The notes under the pieces were generated by a model. The model did not search any database. It was not told where the DNA came from and saw only the letters and a program-made list of their open reading frames with translations. A stretch of DNA of 64,000 nt from Roseibium suaedae (GTDB lineage Bacteria > Pseudomonadota > Alphaproteobacteria > Rhizobiales > Stappiaceae), in NCBI RefSeq assembly GCF_900142725.1, contig NZ_FRBW01000002.1, positions 372,001 through 436,000 on the forward strand. Direction: 5' to 3'. The position numbers and the translations under genes were made by a program. The stretch's first letter is position 1, and every line of letters starts with the position of its first letter. Shown here in pieces: positions 53,759-62,999 of the stretch.

Positions 53759-56425
53759 TCAGGCCCGCGCCTTTAGTGCCGCCTGTGCCGCAGCAAGGCG
53801 GGCGATCGGCACACGGAACGGCGAACAGGACACGTAGTTGAGCCCGACCGTCTCGCAGAAGTGGATCGATGCCGGATCGCCGCCATGTTCACCGCAAATG
53901 CCAAGCTTGATGTCCGGACGCGTGGACCGGCCACGCTCCGCACCGATCTTGACCAGTTCCCCCACGCCATCCTGATCGAGCGAGACAAACGGATCCTGCT
54001 CGATCAATCCCTTGGCCTGATAGGTCCCAAGGAAGGACGACGCGTCATCGCGCGAGATGCCGAAGGTGGTCTGCGTCAGGTCGTTGGTGCCGAAGGAGAA
54101 GAACTCGGCCGACTTGGCGATTTCCGCTGCCTGCAGGGCAGCGCGTGGCAACTCGACCATGGTGCCGATCTGATAGGTCAGGTCGGCACCTGTCTCGCTC
54201 TTCACGGCTTCGGCGGTGCGCTCGATCACGCCACGAACCAGATCCAATTCGCCTTTCAGGCCGACCAGGGGCACCATGATTTCCGGCACGACCGGCGCCC
54301 CGGTCCGCTTGCCTGCCTCGACAGCAGCCTCGAAGATCGCCCGTGCCTGCATTTCCGCAATCTCCGGATAGGAGACAAGCAGACGGCAGCCGCGATGACC
54401 AAGCATCGGGTTGAACTCACTAAGCGTCATGGACCGTTCGCGCAGTTTTTCCGCCGGAACGCCCATGGCTGCGGCCACTTCCGCGACTTCCTCGTCCGAA
54501 TGCGGCAGGAACTCATGCAAGGGCGGATCCAGCAGACGGATCGTGACCGGCAGACCCTTCATGATTTCGAAAAGATCGGTGAAGTCCTGACGCTGCATCG
54601 GCAGAAGCTTGGCGAGCGCAGCACGGCGGCCCGCTTCCGTATCCGCCAGTATCATTTCACGCACAGACACGATCCGCTCGCCATCGAAGAACATATGCTC
54701 CGTACGGCAAAGGCCGATCCCCTCGGCACCGAAGTCCCGGGCGGCCTTGGCGTCGTTCGGGGTTTCCGCGTTGGTGCGCACCTTCATGCGGCGGACCTTG
54801 TCGGCCCAGCCCATCAGGGTGCCGAAATCGCCCGACAGCGCAGGCTGAAGCATGGCAACTTCACCGGCGAGCACCTGCCCGCTTGCGCCATCAATGGTGA
54901 CCACATCACCCTTCTTGAAGGTTCTTCCTCCTGCCATGAGCGTGGCGTTGCGATAGTCGATCCGCACCATGCCCGCGCCAGAGACACAGGGCTTGCCCAT
55001 GCCACGGGCCACGACGGCCGCGTGAGAAGTCATGCCGCCCCGGCTGGTCAGGATGCCTTCTGCGGCATGCATGCCGTGAATGTCTTCCGGGCTGGTTTCG
55101 ATCCGGACCAGAATGACCTTCTGTCCGGCCGCCTTTGCCTCTTCCGCATCGTCCGAGTTGAAGACAATTGCGCCACAGGCCGCTCCCGGCGAGGCAGGCA
55201 GGCCGGTTGCGATCACATCCCGCTGGGCTTTCGGATCGATGGTCGGATGCAGAAGCTGGTCGAGAGCAGCAGGCTCCACCCGCATCACGGCCTCTTCCTC
55301 GGTCAGAAGACCTTCGGCAGCCATGTCCACCGCGATCTTTAGCGCAGCCTTTGCCGTCCGCTTGCCGGAACGGGTCTGCAGCATCCACAGCTTGCCCTGT
55401 TCGATGGTGAACTCGAGATCCTGCATGTCCCGGTAATGGGATTCCAGCTTGTCACAGATCGCCTGAAACTCGGTGAAGCACTCGGGCATCAGGTTTTCCA
55501 GCGAAGGACGGGTCGAACCGGCTTCGATCCGGGCCTTTTCGGTAATGTCCTGAGGCGTGCGGATGCCCGCCACAACATCTTCCCCCTGCGCATTCACAAG
55601 GAATTCGCCATAAAGCGTCTTTTCCCCGGTCGAAGGGTTGCGGGTGAAGGCAACGCCGGTGGCGGAAGTCTCGCCCATATTGCCGAACACCATGGCCTGC
55701 ACGTTGACGGCAGTGCCCCAGGTGGCGGGAATGTCATGAAGGCGGCGGTAGGTCTGCGCACGGGCCGTCATCCAGGAGCCGAACACGGCACCGATGGCAC
55801 CCCAAAGCTGTTCCTGCGGGTCCTGCGGGAAGGGCTTGCCCAACTCCCGCTCGACCAGTTCCTTGAACTTCTCGATCAGGCCGACCCAGCTCTCCGCCGT
55901 GATTTCCGTGTCGAGCGCCAGTTCGTTCTGGTCCTTGTGATCCTCGATCAGCTCCTCGAACTCGCTGTGATCCACCCCGAGAACCACATCCGAGTACATC
56001 TGAATGAACCGGCGGTAGCTGTCATAGGCAAAGCGCATGTCGCCAGCGCTCTCGCCAATGGCCCGCACGGTCTCATCGTTGAGGCCGAGGTTCAGAACCG
56101 TGTCCATCATGCCGGGCATGGAAACACGCGCACCGGAGCGGACAGACAGAAGCAGCGGATGAGAGGCATCGCCGAAGATCCGGCCCGTGACACTACCGAT
56201 ATCGGCAAGCGCGGCCTTGACCTGTGCGGCCAGTTCTTCCGGATAGGAATGTTCGTGCTCGTAATACCAGGTGCAGACTTCGGTGGTGATCGTGAAACCG
56301 GGCGGTACCGGCAGTCCGAGATTGCTCATCTCGGCCAGGTTGGCCCCCTTCCCTCCCAACAGGTTCTTCAGGTTCGCAGCGCCGTCCGCACTGCCATTCC
56401 CAAAGGTGTAAACCCATTTGGTCAT
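53759..56425 (-). CDS. ppdK: Pyruvate, phosphate dikinase
   Basis: An 888-aa enzyme that interconverts pyruvate + ATP + Pi and PEP + AMP + PPi. The ATG opening MTKWVYTFGNG (GGAG 7 nt upstream) matches other rhizobial PPDKs; earlier ATG codons would add up to 21 residues. The ATP-grasp domain has LLGGKGANLAEMSNLGLPVP, the swivelling domain has the phospho-His in GGMTSHAAVVARGMGKPCVS, and the PEP/pyruvate barrel ends with ICGEHGGDPASIHFCETVGL and SCSPFRVPIARLAAAQA. It is long and complete. Confidence 0.96.
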   Translation of the reverse strand: MTKWVYTFGNGSADGAANLKNLLGGKGANLAEMSNLGLPVPPGFTITTEVCTWYYEHEHSYPEELAAQVKAALADIGSVTGRIFGDASHPLLLSVRSGARVSMPGMMDTVLNLGLNDETVRAIGESAGDMRFAYDSYRRFIQMYSDVVLGVDHSEFEELIEDHKDQNELALDTEITAESWVGLIEKFKELVERELGKPFPQDPQEQLWGAIGAVFGSWMTARAQTYRRLHDIPATWGTAVNVQAMVFGNMGETSATGVAFTRNPSTGEKTLYGEFLVNAQGEDVVAGIRTPQDITEKARIEAGSTRPSLENLMPECFTEFQAICDKLESHYRDMQDLEFTIEQGKLWMLQTRSGKRTAKAALKIAVDMAAEGLLTEEEAVMRVEPAALDQLLHPTIDPKAQRDVIATGLPASPGAACGAIVFNSDDAEEAKAAGQKVILVRIETSPEDIHGMHAAEGILTSRGGMTSHAAVVARGMGKPCVSGAGMVRIDYRNATLMAGGRTFKKGDVVTIDGASGQVLAGEVAMLQPALSGDFGTLMGWADKVRRMKVRTNAETPNDAKAARDFGAEGIGLCRTEHMFFDGERIVSVREMILADTEAGRRAALAKLLPMQRQDFTDLFEIMKGLPVTIRLLDPPLHEFLPHSDEEVAEVAAAMGVPAEKLRERSMTLSEFNPMLGHRGCRLLVSYPEIAEMQARAIFEAAVEAGKRTGAPVVPEIMVPLVGLKGELDLVRGVIERTAEAVKSETGADLTYQIGTMVELPRAALQAAEIAKSAEFFSFGTNDLTQTTFGISRDDASSFLGTYQAKGLIEQDPFVSLDQDGVGELVKIGAERGRSTRPDIKLGICGEHGGDPASIHFCETVGLNYVSCSPFRVPIARLAAAQAALKARA

Positions 56426-56878
56426 GCTCATCTCCATCCCGGCATGCTCGTCACATGCCATCTCCCGCGGCATTATTGCACCGCACATTCCTGCTATGCG
56501 CTCCCCAGCGTTACAAGTAGTTTTTTGGTCTAAATCGTTTCAAACCTGTAGGTGACTGAGCACAGCAAGCAGGCCAACCTTGCCGCTGGTTCAGCAGATA
56601 GAGCTGAAAGACCAGTCACTTGGAGAATCAGGATCAGCAAATGCCTGTACATGATCTTCCCGGAACGAACGGTAACTGCGCCTCTTTGCCACCCATTCTA
56701 CTGCCCTGCTGCTGCTCTTCCTGGCTGCGGCAGCGCCATTGACCGCCGTCTGGGCAGCGATCCCGACGGAACAGACCATGTTTCCCCCGAATTCCTTGCC
56801 GCCAAGCCTTAAAGAGGCCATTGTCAGGCGAGAAAAAGGATAAGGTCGAACAATGACGACCGACGCATGTGAGGTGAC
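56426..56878. other. Divergent intergenic region between ppdK and the TPR gene
   Basis: About 450 bp. It must hold both promoters. A 55-codon plus-strand frame (56676-56843), described separately, has signal-peptide-like composition but no ATG, GTG or TTG start. Confidence 0.4.
56676..56843 (+). CDS. Possible small exported peptide with a non-canonical (CTG) start
   Basis: A frame of 55 codons starts after an in-frame TAA: LRLFATHSTALLLLFLAAAA, then PLTAVWAAIPTEQT, and ends LKEAIVRREKG. The first half looks like an N-terminal signal peptide with a cleavage-like AVWA-A site. Only CTG is available as a start. No database family is recognised. Shadow frames of intergenic DNA can look like this, so confidence is low. 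Confidence 0.2.
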   Translation: MRLFATHSTALLLLFLAAAAPLTAVWAAIPTEQTMFPPNSLPPSLKEAIVRREKG

Positions 56879-58681
56879 ATGAACGAGCTAACCAGCGCTT
56901 TCTTGAAGTCCGTATCCGGCCGCGCCCTGACAGGCAGAACCCTGCGCCGGGCCGCACTGAGCGCGGTGACTGCCCTTGCGCTGCTGCAGCCTGCCCTGGC
57001 CGAGACCAAGGCAGACGACAAGGTAACCCATGGCACCCCCGACGACCTGCCCATCACGCTGTCCGGCAGCTATCTGGCCGGTCTTCTGGCTGGCGGCGAA
57101 CTGGACTTTGCCTCGGCGGCGGCCTTCTTCCAGGAGACGCTCTCGGTCGATCCGGACAACAACCAGTTGCTTGAGCGCGCCTTTGTGCTGCGCCTCGCCA
57201 ATGGCGATGTGGACGAAGCCATTGCGCTTGCCGAAGAGATGGACCGGGTTGGCGCAGGCAATTTTCTCTCCAAGCTGAGCCGCGGCAGCGATGACATTCT
57301 CAAGGGCAAGTACGAGCGTGCCCTGATTGTCATGCCCCAGTCTCAGGCAGGCCCGGTTGCCGAAATCCTGACCGGCGTTGCCCGCGCCTGGGCCCTTCAG
57401 GGGGCAGGCCGGACCAAGGAAGCGGTCAAGACACTGAACGACCTCAAGGGACCAGACTGGTTCAAGGTGTTCAAGTCGACCCACGCCAGCCTCATTCTCT
57501 ATGCTTCGGGCGACGTGCCCGGCGCTCTCGCCGAGATCGAGAAAGCCTATGAAGAGGACCGCGGTGCCGTCCGTGTGGTGGATGCCTATGCCCGCCTGCT
57601 GGTCCAGTCCGGCAAGAAGGACCAGGCCCTCAAGGTCATCAACGAATATGACAAGCTGCTCAATGGCCATCCGCTGCTGACGGCGACCCGCGAGAAGATC
57701 GAGAAGGGCGAAAAGCTGCCCGCACTGGTTTCCAGCCCAGCCGCCGGCTTTGCCGAGATCCTCTATGGTCTGGGCTCGGCCATCGGCCGTGATGGCGCGG
57801 AAGAGCTTTCCACCGCGATGCTGCAGCTGTCACTGCATCTTGATCCGAAGGCCGAGTTCGCCGCCGTTGCCCTTGGCAGCATGTTCGAGCGCATGAAGCA
57901 GCCGGACCGGGCTGTCGAAGCCCTCATGAAGGTGCCTGCGGACTCCCCCCTGAAGCGGGAAGCGGAAATCCAGATCGGCCTAAACTACAACACCATGGAA
58001 AAGGTGGAAGAGGCACAGGCCCATCTGCAGAAGCTGATCGACGCGGATCCGAACGAGCAGGAAGCGGTAATTTCGCTGGGCAATGTTCTGCGCACGCACA
58101 AGCGGTTCGAGGAAGCCGAGAAGGTCTATTCGGAAGGCATCAACCGGATTGCCGATCTCACCCAGGACCATTGGCTGCTGTTCTATTTCCGCGGCATCTG
58201 CCGGGAGCGGATGAAGACCTGGGATGGGGCAGAGGAAGACCTGCGCAAAGCGCTTGAGCTTTATCCGGACCAGCCCCTGGTGCTGAACTATCTGGGCTAC
58301 TCCCTTGTCGACCGTGGCATGAAGCTGGATGAGGCTCTGGGCATGATCCAGAAGGCGGTCGACCTTCGCCCGACCGACGGTTACATCGTCGACAGTCTGG
58401 GCTGGGTCTATTACCGGCTCGACCGCTTCGAGGAGGCTGTGACCGAGCTTGAGCGAGCAATCGAACTGCGCCCGGCAGATCCGGTGATCAATGATCACCT
58501 CGGCGATGCCTACTGGAAGGTTGGCCGCCGTCTGGAAGCCCGCTTCCAGTGGAACCATGCCCGCGATCTGGATCCGGAACCGGAAGAACTGCCGAAGATT
58601 CTCGACAAAATCGAAAACGGCATGCCGGAAACACCGGCCACAGATGAAGCCAAGGTTCAGCCGAAGAAAAACGGCGGCTGA
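56879..58681 (+). CDS. Exported tetratricopeptide-repeat protein
   Basis: A 600-aa protein with an N-terminal signal peptide (LRRAALSAVTALALLQPALA-ET). The rest is built of TPR-like helical hairpins; clear repeats are LSVDPDNNQLLERAFVLRLA, ALELYPDQPLVLNYLGYSLV, AVDLRPTDGYIVDSLGWVYY and AIELRPADPVINDHLGDAYW. Such periplasmic TPR proteins scaffold envelope assembly or secretion machines. GAGG precedes the ATG. ispE follows 18 bp later, so the two are probably co-transcribed. Confidence 0.9.
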   Translation: MNELTSAFLKSVSGRALTGRTLRRAALSAVTALALLQPALAETKADDKVTHGTPDDLPITLSGSYLAGLLAGGELDFASAAAFFQETLSVDPDNNQLLERAFVLRLANGDVDEAIALAEEMDRVGAGNFLSKLSRGSDDILKGKYERALIVMPQSQAGPVAEILTGVARAWALQGAGRTKEAVKTLNDLKGPDWFKVFKSTHASLILYASGDVPGALAEIEKAYEEDRGAVRVVDAYARLLVQSGKKDQALKVINEYDKLLNGHPLLTATREKIEKGEKLPALVSSPAAGFAEILYGLGSAIGRDGAEELSTAMLQLSLHLDPKAEFAAVALGSMFERMKQPDRAVEALMKVPADSPLKREAEIQIGLNYNTMEKVEEAQAHLQKLIDADPNEQEAVISLGNVLRTHKRFEEAEKVYSEGINRIADLTQDHWLLFYFRGICRERMKTWDGAEEDLRKALELYPDQPLVLNYLGYSLVDRGMKLDEALGMIQKAVDLRPTDGYIVDSLGWVYYRLDRFEEAVTELERAIELRPADPVINDHLGDAYWKVGRRLEARFQWNHARDLDPEPEELPKILDKIENGMPETPATDEAKVQPKKNGG

Positions 58682-58699
58682 TTTCTGACAGGCAGGCTC

Positions 58700-59584
58700 A
58701 TGCAGCTGGACACCGACGGGGATGCGGGCGAATTCGCCCGCGCCAAGGTCAACCTTGCCCTCCACATCACCGGCCGCCGCGCGGATGGCTACCATCTTCT
58801 GGATTCGCTTGTGGTGTTTCCCGAGATCGGTGACCGGCTGCGCCTTCTCCCGGACACACGGCCTCGCTCGCTCGCTCTGAGTGGGCGGTTCGGACCGGAG
58901 CTTCAACCGGCAGGCCCTGACAATCTGGTCCTGCGCGCCATCGAAGCACTCACCAGCGCTTGCGGCGTCCCGCCTCTTCCTATGGGTATTGAACTTGAAA
59001 AGTCGCTACCCGTTGCTTCCGGCATTGGTGGCGGATCTACCGATGCTGCAGCCGCCCTGCGGCTTGTCCCCCGTGCCCTGGGCCTCGACCTGACGCGTGA
59101 CCAGCTTCTGAAACTTGCCCTGTCTCTCGGTGCGGATGTTCCGGTCTGCCTGGATCAGAAGGCTGTGCGCATGTCCGGCATCGGCGAAGAGCTGCACCCT
59201 GTCCCAAGCCTTCCGGTCACCGGGATCGTACTGGTCAATCCCTTGCGGGAAGTCTCAACGCCCGCGATCTTCAAATCCCTGACCCGGCGCGACAATCCAC
59301 CCCTGCCCGCGTTCCCGGACAGGTTCGAGACCTGCGAAGCCCTGGCAAGCTGGCTTGAGCCGTGCCGGAACGACATGCAGGCTGCGGCCGAGACCCTCTG
59401 CCCGCCCATCACGGACGTTCTTGCTGCACTCAAGGCAGAGAAAGGCAGTCTCCTGAGCCGCATGTCCGGCTCCGGCGCCACCTGCTTCGCGCTCTGCCGG
59501 CCCCACGACGCAGCCCGGATCGCAGCGGACATAGAAAAAAGCCACCCAGACTGGTGGGTGGCTTCTTCAAACAGGATCCAATAG
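58700..59584 (+). CDS. ispE: 4-diphosphocytidyl-2-C-methyl-D-erythritol kinase
   Basis: A 294-aa GHMP kinase of the MEP isoprenoid pathway. Motifs are EFARAKVNLALHITGRRADG (substrate Lys), LPVASGIGGGSTDAAAALRL (phosphate loop) and LLSRMSGSGATCFALCR. The isoprenoid link with the neighbouring polyprenyl synthase is clear: the two genes are convergent, their 3' ends 32 bp apart, and GCCACCCAGACTGGTGGGTGGC inside the end of ispE forms a hairpin. Confidence 0.95.
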   Translation: MQLDTDGDAGEFARAKVNLALHITGRRADGYHLLDSLVVFPEIGDRLRLLPDTRPRSLALSGRFGPELQPAGPDNLVLRAIEALTSACGVPPLPMGIELEKSLPVASGIGGGSTDAAAALRLVPRALGLDLTRDQLLKLALSLGADVPVCLDQKAVRMSGIGEELHPVPSLPVTGIVLVNPLREVSTPAIFKSLTRRDNPPLPAFPDRFETCEALASWLEPCRNDMQAAAETLCPPITDVLAALKAEKGSLLSRMSGSGATCFALCRPHDAARIAADIEKSHPDWWVASSNRIQ

Positions 59585-59616
59585 GTCCCGGCCTCTTTTC
59601 CGGCGCTCCGGCTGGA

Positions 59617-60633
59617 TCAGCTGACGCGGGAAATGCAGAAGGCAACCGCTTCGGCCAGCGCATCATTGTGCGGACCAGCCGGAAGCTTCTCCAGAGCCTT
59701 CAGGGCATTTGCGCCATAGTCGCGGGCGCGCTGCACGGTGTCGGCAATCGCATCCACCTTGCGCAGGCGCTCGATCGCGGCATCCAGATCGCCATCCTCG
59801 ATCTTGCCCTCTTCCAGGCAGCGCTTCCAGAAAGCCCGGTCGTCATCAGAGCCGCGCTCCACGGCCAGAACGATCGGCAGGGTGATCTTGCCTTCCCGGA
59901 AATCATCGCCGATCTGCTTGCCGAGATCCGCGCTGGAGCCGCCGTAGTCCAGTGCATCGTCAACGAGCTGGAATGCCAGGCCAAGCTCGCGGCCATAGGC
60001 CCGTGCGGCGGCTTTCATCTCGGCGCTCTGGTCAGCGATCACCGGACCGACTTCGGCAGCAGCCGCAAAGAGAGCAGCTGTCTTGGCGTCAATGACGCGC
60101 AGATAATCTTCTTCCGAAGTCAGGATGTTCTTGGCTGCACCCAGCTGCAGAACTTCGCCCTCGGCAATGATCGCGGAGGCTTCCGACAGGATGCGCAGCG
60201 CTTCCAGCGAGCCAACGTCCACCATCATCTTGAAGGCCTGGCCGAGGAGGTAGTCACCGACCAGAACGCTGGCCTGGTTACCCCAGAGCTTGCGAGCCGC
60301 CAGCTTGCCACGGCGCATGTCGCTTTCGTCGACCACATCGTCATGCAGCAGGGTCGCCGTGTGCATGAACTCGACGCTGGCCGCCAGAACCACATGGCCC
60401 GTGCCCTGATAGCCGAACATGTCCGCACAGGCGAGCGTCAGCATGGGACGCAACCGCTTGCCGCCGGAGGAGATCAGATGCTTCGCGATCTCGGGGATCA
60501 GCTCCACATTCGACCCGGCTTTGGCAAGAATGATCTGATTGACCTCTTCCATGCCCCCGGTCACCAGTTCGACCAGTGACTGGATGGATGGCTGAATTTG
60601 CTTGTTGTCCGAAACGGATGCGACCAAGGCCAC
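59617..60633 (-). CDS. Trans-polyprenyl diphosphate synthase (octaprenyl-type, IspB family)
   Basis: A 338-aa prenyltransferase that extends isoprenoid chains, likely for the ubiquinone side chain. First Asp-rich motif LLHDDVVDESDMRRG, second LVDDALDYGGSSADLGKQIG, with GGKRLRPMLTLACADMFGYQ between N-terminal helices. No ATG is available; the GTG 8 nt after AGGAG is chosen, with a TTG one codon earlier as the alternative. Two residues before the first motif, FMHTATLLHDD shows small residues (Ala-Thr) that permit long chains. Chain length (C40-C50) cannot be fixed by eye. Confidence 0.9.
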   Translation of the reverse strand: MALVASVSDNKQIQPSIQSLVELVTGGMEEVNQIILAKAGSNVELIPEIAKHLISSGGKRLRPMLTLACADMFGYQGTGHVVLAASVEFMHTATLLHDDVVDESDMRRGKLAARKLWGNQASVLVGDYLLGQAFKMMVDVGSLEALRILSEASAIIAEGEVLQLGAAKNILTSEEDYLRVIDAKTAALFAAAAEVGPVIADQSAEMKAAARAYGRELGLAFQLVDDALDYGGSSADLGKQIGDDFREGKITLPIVLAVERGSDDDRAFWKRCLEEGKIEDGDLDAAIERLRKVDAIADTVQRARDYGANALKALEKLPAGPHNDALAEAVAFCISRVS

Positions 60634-60798
60634 CAAGGAGACTCCTGCGTTTTTTGTTGAGCGGACAATATGGCGCAAGCTAAGCTTGGGCAAGGCCGCA
60701 ATCCGTGGACAAACCGTTGAATTGGCTCTACCTAGCCATTTTGACACAGTAATGACCTGGAATTGAGCCAGTCAGTGGCAAATTTAGCGAGAGGGCCG

Positions 60799-61041
60799 AT
60801 GGAAGAACTGGTCAGAACCAACGACCCCGTCCTGATTTCTTTCCTGGAATCTCTTCTGGAAGAAGCCGGGATTGTGCATTTTGTCGCAGACGGCAACATG
60901 AGTGTGCTGGAAGGATCCATTGGTCTGCTTCAGCGCCGGGTGATGGTCGACAGTGATCAGCTCATCCAGGCCCGGAGACTGGCAGAGGAAGCCGGCCTTG
61001 CGCATGAGCTGCGGCCGCAGCGCCCCCAGTCAGCTTTCTGA
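60799..61041 (+). CDS. DUF2007 domain-containing protein
   Basis: An 80-aa protein of the DUF2007 (putative signal-transducing) family, with EELVRTNDPVLISFLESLL, EEAGIVHFVADGNMSVLEGS and RRVMVDSDQLIQARRLAEEA. The fold is like a ferredoxin-type ACT/PII-related module. GAGAGGG precedes the ATG. It lies 12 bp before a methyltransferase gene on the same strand and is divergent from the polyprenyl synthase. Confidence 0.88.
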   Translation: MEELVRTNDPVLISFLESLLEEAGIVHFVADGNMSVLEGSIGLLQRRVMVDSDQLIQARRLAEEAGLAHELRPQRPQSAF

Positions 61042-61053
61042 GACCTGTTCGCC

Positions 61054-61887
61054 ATGACGTCAGCCCTATCCGAGAACACGTCCGGCTGTGCGGCTCAGGC
61101 CGCGCCCCGCATGGAAACAACTCACGATGCCTTCCTGGGCGGCAAGGTCTATGTCCATCAGCCCGCCAAGGGGCGTCACAGGGCTGGAATGGATGCGGTC
61201 TATCTGGCCGCAGCCCTGCCCGAAGGCACCCGTGGACATGTGGTGGACCTCGGATCCGGCGTCGGCACGGCCGGTCTTTGCGCGGCAGCACGGCTGGAAG
61301 CCGTCACCGTCACGCTCGTCGATGTGGATCCCCTGGTCCTGGCCCTTGCGCGTACCGCTCTGGAGGATCCCGCCAACGGGGCCTTCTCCAGCCGGGTCAA
61401 GGTTCTGGAGGCAGATGTGACCGCCAAGGGAACCTTGCGCCGGGAAGCTGGCCTGACCTCCGGCATGGCCGATCACGTGATCATGAACCCGCCCTACTAT
61501 GACGCCTCCCGCTTCCGGGCCTCGCCTGCAGAGGCCCGTGCCGGGGCCCACATGCTGGATGAACGGGGGCTTGAGCCCTGGGTCAAGACCGCAACGGATG
61601 TCCTCAAGGAAGGCGGCAGCCTGACGGTGATCTTCCGGGCCGATGGCTTGAGAGAAATTCTCGATGTCATTCAGGGCCGGTTCGGCGCCATCGACATTAT
61701 TCCGCTGCGTCCGCGCGCTGATGCTCCGGCCACCCGCATTCTGCTCAGGGCCGTCCGGGCCAGCAATGCGCCGCTGCAACTGCTGCCCGGCTTTGTCCTG
61801 CACGAGGACGATGGCTCCCAGTTCACACCGCAAGCCCGCACCGTCATGCGCGATGGCGCGGGCCTCGGGATAACAGCCCGCAGATAA
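61054..61887 (+). CDS. tRNA1(Val)-type/TrmN6-like N6-adenine methyltransferase
   Basis: A 277-aa class I SAM methyltransferase. Opening RHRAGMDAVYLAAALPEG, then motif I HVVDLGSGVGTAGLCAAARL, motif II VTLVDVDPL and the catalytic NPPY motif in HVIMNPPYYDASRFRASPAE. The NPPYYD and opening pattern match TrmN6 (YfiC), which modifies A37 of tRNA-Val. The substrate is inferred from family only. Confidence 0.88.
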   Translation: MTSALSENTSGCAAQAAPRMETTHDAFLGGKVYVHQPAKGRHRAGMDAVYLAAALPEGTRGHVVDLGSGVGTAGLCAAARLEAVTVTLVDVDPLVLALARTALEDPANGAFSSRVKVLEADVTAKGTLRREAGLTSGMADHVIMNPPYYDASRFRASPAEARAGAHMLDERGLEPWVKTATDVLKEGGSLTVIFRADGLREILDVIQGRFGAIDIIPLRPRADAPATRILLRAVRASNAPLQLLPGFVLHEDDGSQFTPQARTVMRDGAGLGITARR

Positions 61888-61911
61888 GGGGACGTTCCCC
61901 CATCCCTGCGG

Positions 61912-62184
61912 TCAATGCATCACGATCTCGCCATTCGCGAAACGATAGTCGACCGGCGTGATGAGGGCCTGGTGGGCGATGCGGACCCGGTGAATCGGGC
62001 CTTCGATTTCCCGTTCCCAGAAGCCGAGAAACCGCTTCAGCTCCGGAAAGCCCGGTGCCTTGTCTTCGGTTTGCCAGAGAAACATTTGCAGGAGGGCTGG
62101 GTGGTCGGGGAGACGGTAGAAAATTTCCGCGGTCAGAAGACCGTACCCCAGGAAGCGCTTTTCAAAGTCCGAACCAGCTTTCAT
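61912..62184 (-). CDS. Usg family protein
   Basis: A 90-aa protein recognised as the Usg family of alphaproteobacteria from RFLGYGLLTAEIFYRLPDHP, LQMFLWQTEDKAPGFPELKR and FLGFWEREIEGPIHRVRIAH. The function is unknown; the name comes from a small gene upstream of the Caulobacter trp operon, and no trp genes are here. It is convergent with the methyltransferase gene. Confidence 0.9.
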   Translation of the reverse strand: MKAGSDFEKRFLGYGLLTAEIFYRLPDHPALLQMFLWQTEDKAPGFPELKRFLGFWEREIEGPIHRVRIAHQALITPVDYRFANGEIVMH

Positions 62185-62322
62185 GTCTGCCTCGCTTTCG
62201 CCAATGGGAAGGATCCATCACGAATCAAAGCTTAGCAAACTATGGAATAATTTCAATTAAGGTATTTATATCAATGACTTAGCAGCACAGGAATGTGAGT
62301 GCTGCCAAGCCTGTTCTTGCAA

Positions 62323-62694
62323 TCAGTTCTTGTCCTTCTGCACCTGAATGGAACTCAGGTAGCCCAGGAACTGATTGATGTTGTCCGGCTGAAGCACGAA
62401 TTCCGGCATGTCGTTGTGGCCGGTCACGATGCCTTCGGCCAGACTCTCCTCCAGATCGGAAATCGGATAGCGCTGCGACAGATCGCGAAAAGCCGGCGCC
62501 TCCGCATTGGGGCTCTCCCCTTCCGGGCCGATGGCATGGCAGGAAGCGCAGTTTTCCTCGGCAATGGTTCTGCCAATTGCCAGGCTTGCCGGATCATTCG
62601 GGTAGTCGCTTTCCTGCGCAATGGCTGCGCCAAGCAAGGCAAGTCCGGCGAAAAAAGCGGCCGACAGCACCGCGTAAGTGCCTGATTTCATCAT
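62323..62694 (-). CDS. c-type cytochrome (single heme)
   Basis: A 123-aa periplasmic protein. The signal peptide (YAVLSAAFFAGLALLGAAIA-QE) is followed by a class I cytochrome c with the heme motif ENCASCHAIG and a distal Met in HNDMPEFVLQPDNINQFLGY. Its partner is unknown. GGGAGAG precedes the ATG. It is isolated between the usg gene and a divergent MoxR gene. Confidence 0.93.
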   Translation of the reverse strand: MMKSGTYAVLSAAFFAGLALLGAAIAQESDYPNDPASLAIGRTIAEENCASCHAIGPEGESPNAEAPAFRDLSQRYPISDLEESLAEGIVTGHNDMPEFVLQPDNINQFLGYLSSIQVQKDKN

Positions 62695-62999
62695 ATGTCT
62701 CTCCCTATCCGGCCTTTGTCTTACAGGAACCGGGCTCCAGGGACCATACGTGGCTCTACGTTTTGGCAAGACAACCGCAGACGTCTGCTTTTCGCCTCAG
62801 AAGCGCCCGGCAGGACGCCGCCCCTGTCATTCTGCTGCAGTCCTGAGACAAAATCTGCACAGGCGCGGGACATCCGCCTTCTGTCCCTGTGTCATCTTCC
62901 GATTGCTGCCTATATTGTGTCTGGAAGACAGTCCAAAACAGCCCGCCGAAAGCGTCCTGCCTCCGAGCGGGGACGAAGCCAGCGACAAAGACAGAGACG
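62695..62999. other. Divergent intergenic region between the cytochrome and MoxR genes
   Basis: About 300 bp between divergent starts, so both promoters should be here. I see no operator motif, repeat or small gene. Confidence 0.4.
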
